Source: Bradyrhizobium centrolobii (lineage in GTDB: Bacteria; Pseudomonadota; Alphaproteobacteria; Rhizobiales; Xanthobacteraceae). Taken from it: 44,252 bases of DNA. The DNA lies in contig NZ_LUUB01000054.1 of assembly GCF_001641635.1 (NCBI RefSeq), positions 181,929 through 226,180 of the forward strand, written 5' to 3'. The number at the start of each line of letters is the position of its first letter. Within the stretch, counting starts at the first letter, position 1. The notes under the pieces are model-generated. The model was not told where the DNA came from and did not search any database. It saw only the letters and a program-made list of their open reading frames with translations. The position numbers were made by a program, and so were the translations under genes. Positions 42,401 through 44,252 of the stretch are shown in pieces.

Positions 42401-42771
42401 TCCTTCTGGGCGACAACTTCTGCGATGCGAGCGTGATAAGCGCCGATTACCGCTCGCAAGTCCTCCGGATCCAGGCTGGCTGAAAGTGCCGACGAGCCCA
42501 CCAGGTCACAAAACATGACGGTAAGCTGACGCCGCTCGGCGCCGTCGCGCGATGCCGGTTGGAGGCCGGTTGGAAGGGTTCGAGGAACGTCCGCCGTAAG
42601 TTCTGCGATCGCGCGCAACATCTTGCGGCGATGTCCAAGCAAGACGCCGAGATCCTTGAGATCCTGCTCCGTGAGATCGCGCAGGACCGAGACGTCAATG
42701 GCGTTCTCGCTGAAGCGCGGAGCGTACTCTCCCAAGCCGATCGATGCTAGCCACTCTGCGATACCAGTCAT
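39412..42771 (-). CDS. SAM domain / class III nucleotidyl cyclase / AAA-type ATPase / TPR protein
   Basis: 1,119 residues from the ATG at 42771; the frame is open to 42852, but the SAM domain begins at this Met. Residues 1-60 are a SAM domain (IAEWLASIGLGEYAPRFSEN). Residues about 82-255 are a class III cyclase domain with metal ligands D89 (FCDLVGS) and D133 (YMGDGVLAYFG), and N207/R211 in PNLAARL. Next is a STAND-like ATPase with Walker A GEPGIGKS at 307-314 and Walker B FIIFEDVHWAD from 433. The C-terminal half is TPR-like helices. At the usual purine-specifying positions R129 and A200 replace Lys and Asp, so the nucleotide used is open. Such proteins are common in rhizobia; function is generally unknown. 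Confidence 0.9.
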   Translation of the reverse strand: MTGIAEWLASIGLGEYAPRFSENAIDVSVLRDLTEQDLKDLGVLLGHRRKMLRAIAELTADVPRTLPTGLQPASRDGAERRQLTVMFCDLVGSSALSASLDPEDLRAVIGAYHARIAEVVAQKEGVIARYMGDGVLAYFGYPQAHEDDAEQAIRAGLALVDAVANLETDGGIGLQVRVGIATGMVVVGDLMGEGAAKEQAVIGETPNLAARLQAFAEPGAVLISESTHQLSEGHFEFRNLGPVALKGWVDPIPAWRVLGATGAESRFEAQHQARLTPLIGRDEEMELLLRRWQHAARGEGCAVVLTGEPGIGKSHIALALQQRLEAEPHITVRQFCSAHHTNSALYPLIAQLERAARFERSDSAAEKFAKLETLLLRSGADADRVVPPLANLLSLPTSDRYCVPELSPQKRKEMILAAFLAQLDGLAARQPVFIIFEDVHWADPTSLELLTITLERISRLRVLLLITARREFKPPWPGHAHVTTISLTRLSRRDGVALIERVTAGKTLPEEVRDQILARTDGVPLFVEELTKTVLETGLLQEREDHYVLSRPLPAMAIPTTLHASLMARLDRLAPVREVAQIGAVVGREFSFELLSTVVGLPKERLEEALAQLVRSELIFCRGEVPEAVYTFKHALVRDAAYSGLLKSRRTGLHATIADAFEQRFPEIVEAQPETLAHHLTEAGLIEKATGYWLQAGKKAAMRSANLEAIAHAQRGVDALRHLPDGAGKDRLELDFHLVLGPCLIATQGPASNKSMATFARARELCERLGDPPEHLQVLFWLTTARVIRGELPLAQEMIAALLQLTEARGDRPALLNAMRGQAMIRLFMGHASTARELLQRAFEAFNASSEEQQWAARAAGQDAGVADLALMSWTLWLLGHADTAIARMSAAIQRANAIDHPHSQAYAYYYASVLHALRGEFSNAHCFAERCLALSEEHGFRQWRGLARAIRGICVTLLSPSPSVLEEVRSAFDEYRGAGYQLGITALYVLLCPALLFSHKYDAALDLIELGLATVNRNSEQIFEAELYRLKAQVLIVRGGAAAMADAQSLLETALNTARSQDVRALELRAAKDLATLWNDQGRREDALNLLAPIYAWFTEGFDTQDLKEAKALLDQQR

Positions 42772-43092
42772 GGCAAACCTATGGCTCACGCAGTAACTGT
42801 ACCACGTTGGAAACGCATGCGAAGCAGATCCGTCGACTCCGACCGATCGCACAGGACCCGACAGCCCGAAGCCGACATTCCGTTTGACGCGGGCGCTTGC
42901 GCGCTCGTGGTGTACTACCCTAGCGTGAGCGACATGCCATACATGCTCAGCTAGAGCAGCAGCAGTATCGACTGGGCATCTGCCTGAAGCGAGACGGCCT
43001 CGTGCGCGAAGCGCACGCCCGCTTCCGATCGAGTAATGAAGGCCAGAACTCTGACGGGTGAAGCAGGCCCGTCTCGGACAGTTTCCGCATGG
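42772..43092. other. Gene-free stretch
   Basis: No complete gene was seen in these 321 bases. On the minus strand 42950-43075 a frame reads SPVRVLAFITRSEAGVRFAHE then AVSLQADAQSILLLL and stops, immediately downstream of the LysE stop. It could be the tail of a lost gene, but it has no start and was not identified. Confidence 0.4.
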
Positions 43093-43692
43093 CTAAACGA
43101 ATGCCAATCCTGCAGCGATCAGCACCGTCAATCCGAGCGTGACATTGAGCGCGCGCTCGCGATTTGGCGACAGGATCAATCGTCGCAGGGAGACCCCGAC
43201 GTAGAGCCAAACGACGTCCACCACGATCATCACGGCTACCAGCAAGAACCATTTGGTGAAGGTATCCTGCTGCGCACTTCCCTTGATCAAGGTGTACGAC
43301 GCAAGCAAAGATGCGAATGCCAGATAGGCTTTCGGATTTGTCACGCCCAGGAGAAATCCCGCTGCAGGCGACGCGTGCGCGCCGTTGCCTGCCTTGGCGG
43401 TTTCGCCGACCGGGGACGACGCGATCCTGTAGGCGAGGTAGATGAGATAAACCGTGGCGGCTATCGTCATCTCGCGCAGCGCCGAGGGGAATGCCGCCAG
43501 CAACGAAAGCTGTCCTGCGGCCGTCATGCCGGCAGCCGTTGCCAAACCCAACTGAAGGCCGAAGAAATACGGCAGCCCGCCAACAAGGCCACGGGCGCGA
43601 CCGACCGCGATAAGGGCCGCGATCGCGGGACCTGGCGATCCAAGCAATCCGACCGCCGCGCTCAAGAAGACGCCTAGTGCAGCCTCGTCCAT
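43093..43692 (-). CDS. LysE/RhtB family exporter
   Basis: 199 residues from the ATG at 43692 (GGGGGAGC upstream); the frame runs to 43752, but the extra 20 residues are basic and lack a start signal. The N-terminus has the family pattern AAVGLLGSPGPAIAALIAVGRARG, and LGVTNPKAYLAFASLL follows in the fourth helix, with about six helices in all. The family exports amino acids or related metabolites. It is divergent from a LysR gene at 43807, the classical lysE/lysG layout. Confidence 0.88.
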   Translation of the reverse strand: MDEAALGVFLSAAVGLLGSPGPAIAALIAVGRARGLVGGLPYFFGLQLGLATAAGMTAAGQLSLLAAFPSALREMTIAATVYLIYLAYRIASSPVGETAKAGNGAHASPAAGFLLGVTNPKAYLAFASLLASYTLIKGSAQQDTFTKWFLLVAVMIVVDVVWLYVGVSLRRLILSPNRERALNVTLGLTVLIAAGLAFV

Positions 43693-43763
43693 TGCGAAGC
43701 TCCCCCGCCGATCCCGTCGTCGGGTGAGGACTAGCCGGCTTGTCTCCAACACAAAAACTAATT

Positions 43764-43780
43764 ATTCCGATAAGCGGTAT
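43764..43780. promoter_or_regulatory. Imperfect inverted repeat in the LysE/LysR gap
   Basis: ATTCCG (43764-43769) and CGGTAT (43775-43780) match at five of six positions in an AT-rich 114-base gap between the divergent exporter and regulator genes. It is a plausible LysR half-site pair; evidence is weak. Confidence 0.3.
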
Positions 43781-43806
43781 TCATTTTTCTAATTGCGGAG
43801 ATGGCG

Positions 43807-44252
43807 ATGGACGACATCGATGTGAGCTTGCTGCGCTCATTCGTGGCCGTAGCCGAGACCGGTCGCATGACAACGGCCGCAAAGATTGTGAACCGGAGCC
43901 AAGGCGCTGTCAGTCAGCAGATCAAGCGGCTGGAAGATCTGTTCCGCACGCCTCTTTTCGAGCGGCACGCCGCTGCGGTGCGGCTGACGCGTAGCGGGGA
44001 GCGGCTGATGGTCGCCGCCCATCGGATCATCGCGCTGAACGACGAAGTGATGAGCCAGATGCTGGCCGTCGAGTTCGCAGGGGAAGTGCGGCTCGGCGTG
44101 CCCCATGACGTGGTCGGCATGCTGATGCCGCCCATCCTGCGGCACTTTCGGCAAGATCATCCGAACGTCCTGGTCACACTCGTCAGCGATACAAGCCGTT
44201 CCCTAAAGCGGAGCCTCGCTGAGGGCGCAGTCGATCTGACGCTGCTCACCGA
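43807..44252 (+). CDS. LysR family transcriptional regulator, 5' part
   Basis: The frame from the ATG at 43807 is open to the window end, giving 148 codons of a protein expected to be about 290 long. GGAG lies six bases before this ATG; the ATG at 43801 would abut that site. The helix-turn-helix is near residues 15-40 (TGRMTTAAKIVNRSQGAVSQQIKRLE), followed by LFERHAAAVRLTRSGERL and the start of the effector domain (GEVRLGVPHDVVGMLMP). It probably regulates the divergent LysE exporter in response to the exported compound. Confidence 0.9.
   Translation, partial: MDDIDVSLLRSFVAVAETGRMTTAAKIVNRSQGAVSQQIKRLEDLFRTPLFERHAAAVRLTRSGERLMVAAHRIIALNDEVMSQMLAVEFAGEVRLGVPHDVVGMLMPPILRHFRQDHPNVLVTLVSDTSRSLKRSLAEGAVDLTLLT

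Noticed and set aside
34963..42954. The 12-base word ATGCTCAGCTAG at both 34963-34974 and 42943-42954, considered as attachment-site repeats of an island
   Set aside because: Shared 12-mers are expected dozens of times by chance in a 44-kb window, and the flanks do not extend the match convincingly.
42947..43252. Minus-strand frame downstream of and overlapping the LysE gene
   Set aside because: It overlaps the LysE coding region in another frame and has no domain; the short tail at 42950-43075 in a third frame could not be identified.
1..44252. tRNA, rRNA and CRISPR arrays
   Set aside because: Looked for by eye on both strands; no cloverleaf, rRNA signature or regularly spaced repeat set was recognised. 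A tRNAscan or Infernal run would settle it.

Overview
The window looks like the chromosome of a Bradyrhizobium-type alphaproteobacterium (Nitrobacteraceae). This rests on high G+C coding sequence with long antisense shadow frames, on dispersed palindromic intergenic repeats of the kind common in Bradyrhizobium, and on the gene families present: a NodN-like MaoC protein, a SAM-cyclase-AAA-TPR giant, DUF1269, and a stand-alone sigma region 1.1 protein. No rRNA, tRNA or CRISPR array was recognised.

Bases 1-27,700 read as ordinary metabolic chromosome. After the tail of a YaiI/YqxD-type gene come a Uup-like ABC-F ATPase and a DSD1/D-threonine aldolase-type PLP enzyme. Then follow a divergent LysR/MFS pair and a BaiN/HI0933-type flavoprotein. 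The best-defined block is a minus-strand valine/branched-chain catabolic cluster at 7,110-15,243. In transcription order it is mmsA, isobutyryl-CoA dehydrogenase, 3-hydroxyisobutyryl-CoA hydrolase, 3-hydroxyisobutyrate dehydrogenase, an acyl-CoA synthetase, a NodN-like MaoC hydratase and an MFE-2-type short-chain dehydrogenase. A divergent LysR regulator lies upstream of it. Next is a fatty-acid island of TetR regulator, PaaI thioesterase, enoyl-CoA hydratase and thiolase, with conspicuous palindromic operator candidates, followed by an MFS transporter. An OprB-type porin, a CorA/ZntB-type transporter, acetoacetate decarboxylase and a divergent patatin-like hydrolase close this half.

Bases 27,700-39,200 are accessory in character: lower coding density, many small genes, repeat mosaics and several gene relics. 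The relics are the tail of a PQQ dehydrogenase, an internally deleted CadC-like regulator, a small secreted protein frameshifted at an (AG)5 tract, the C-terminus of a serine recombinase and the C-terminus of an SRAP/YedK peptidase. Intact genes here include DUF1269, PlsY, a cupin, a Gly-rich secreted protein, an HTH/coiled-coil protein and an ACS-family MFS transporter. A 56-residue protein resembling sigma-70 region 1.1 sits between two 101-bp near-identical direct repeats.

The right end (37,981-44,252) carries a 1,119-residue SAM/class III cyclase/ATPase/TPR protein. Downstream on the same strand is a patatin-like protein in which the usual Ser/Asp dyad positions read Cys and Glu. A LysE exporter with a divergent LysR regulator, cut by the window end, finishes the region. 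The cyclase-patatin pair and the repeat-flanked sigma-1.1 mini-protein are the most unusual items. Neither can be called a new system from sequence alone.
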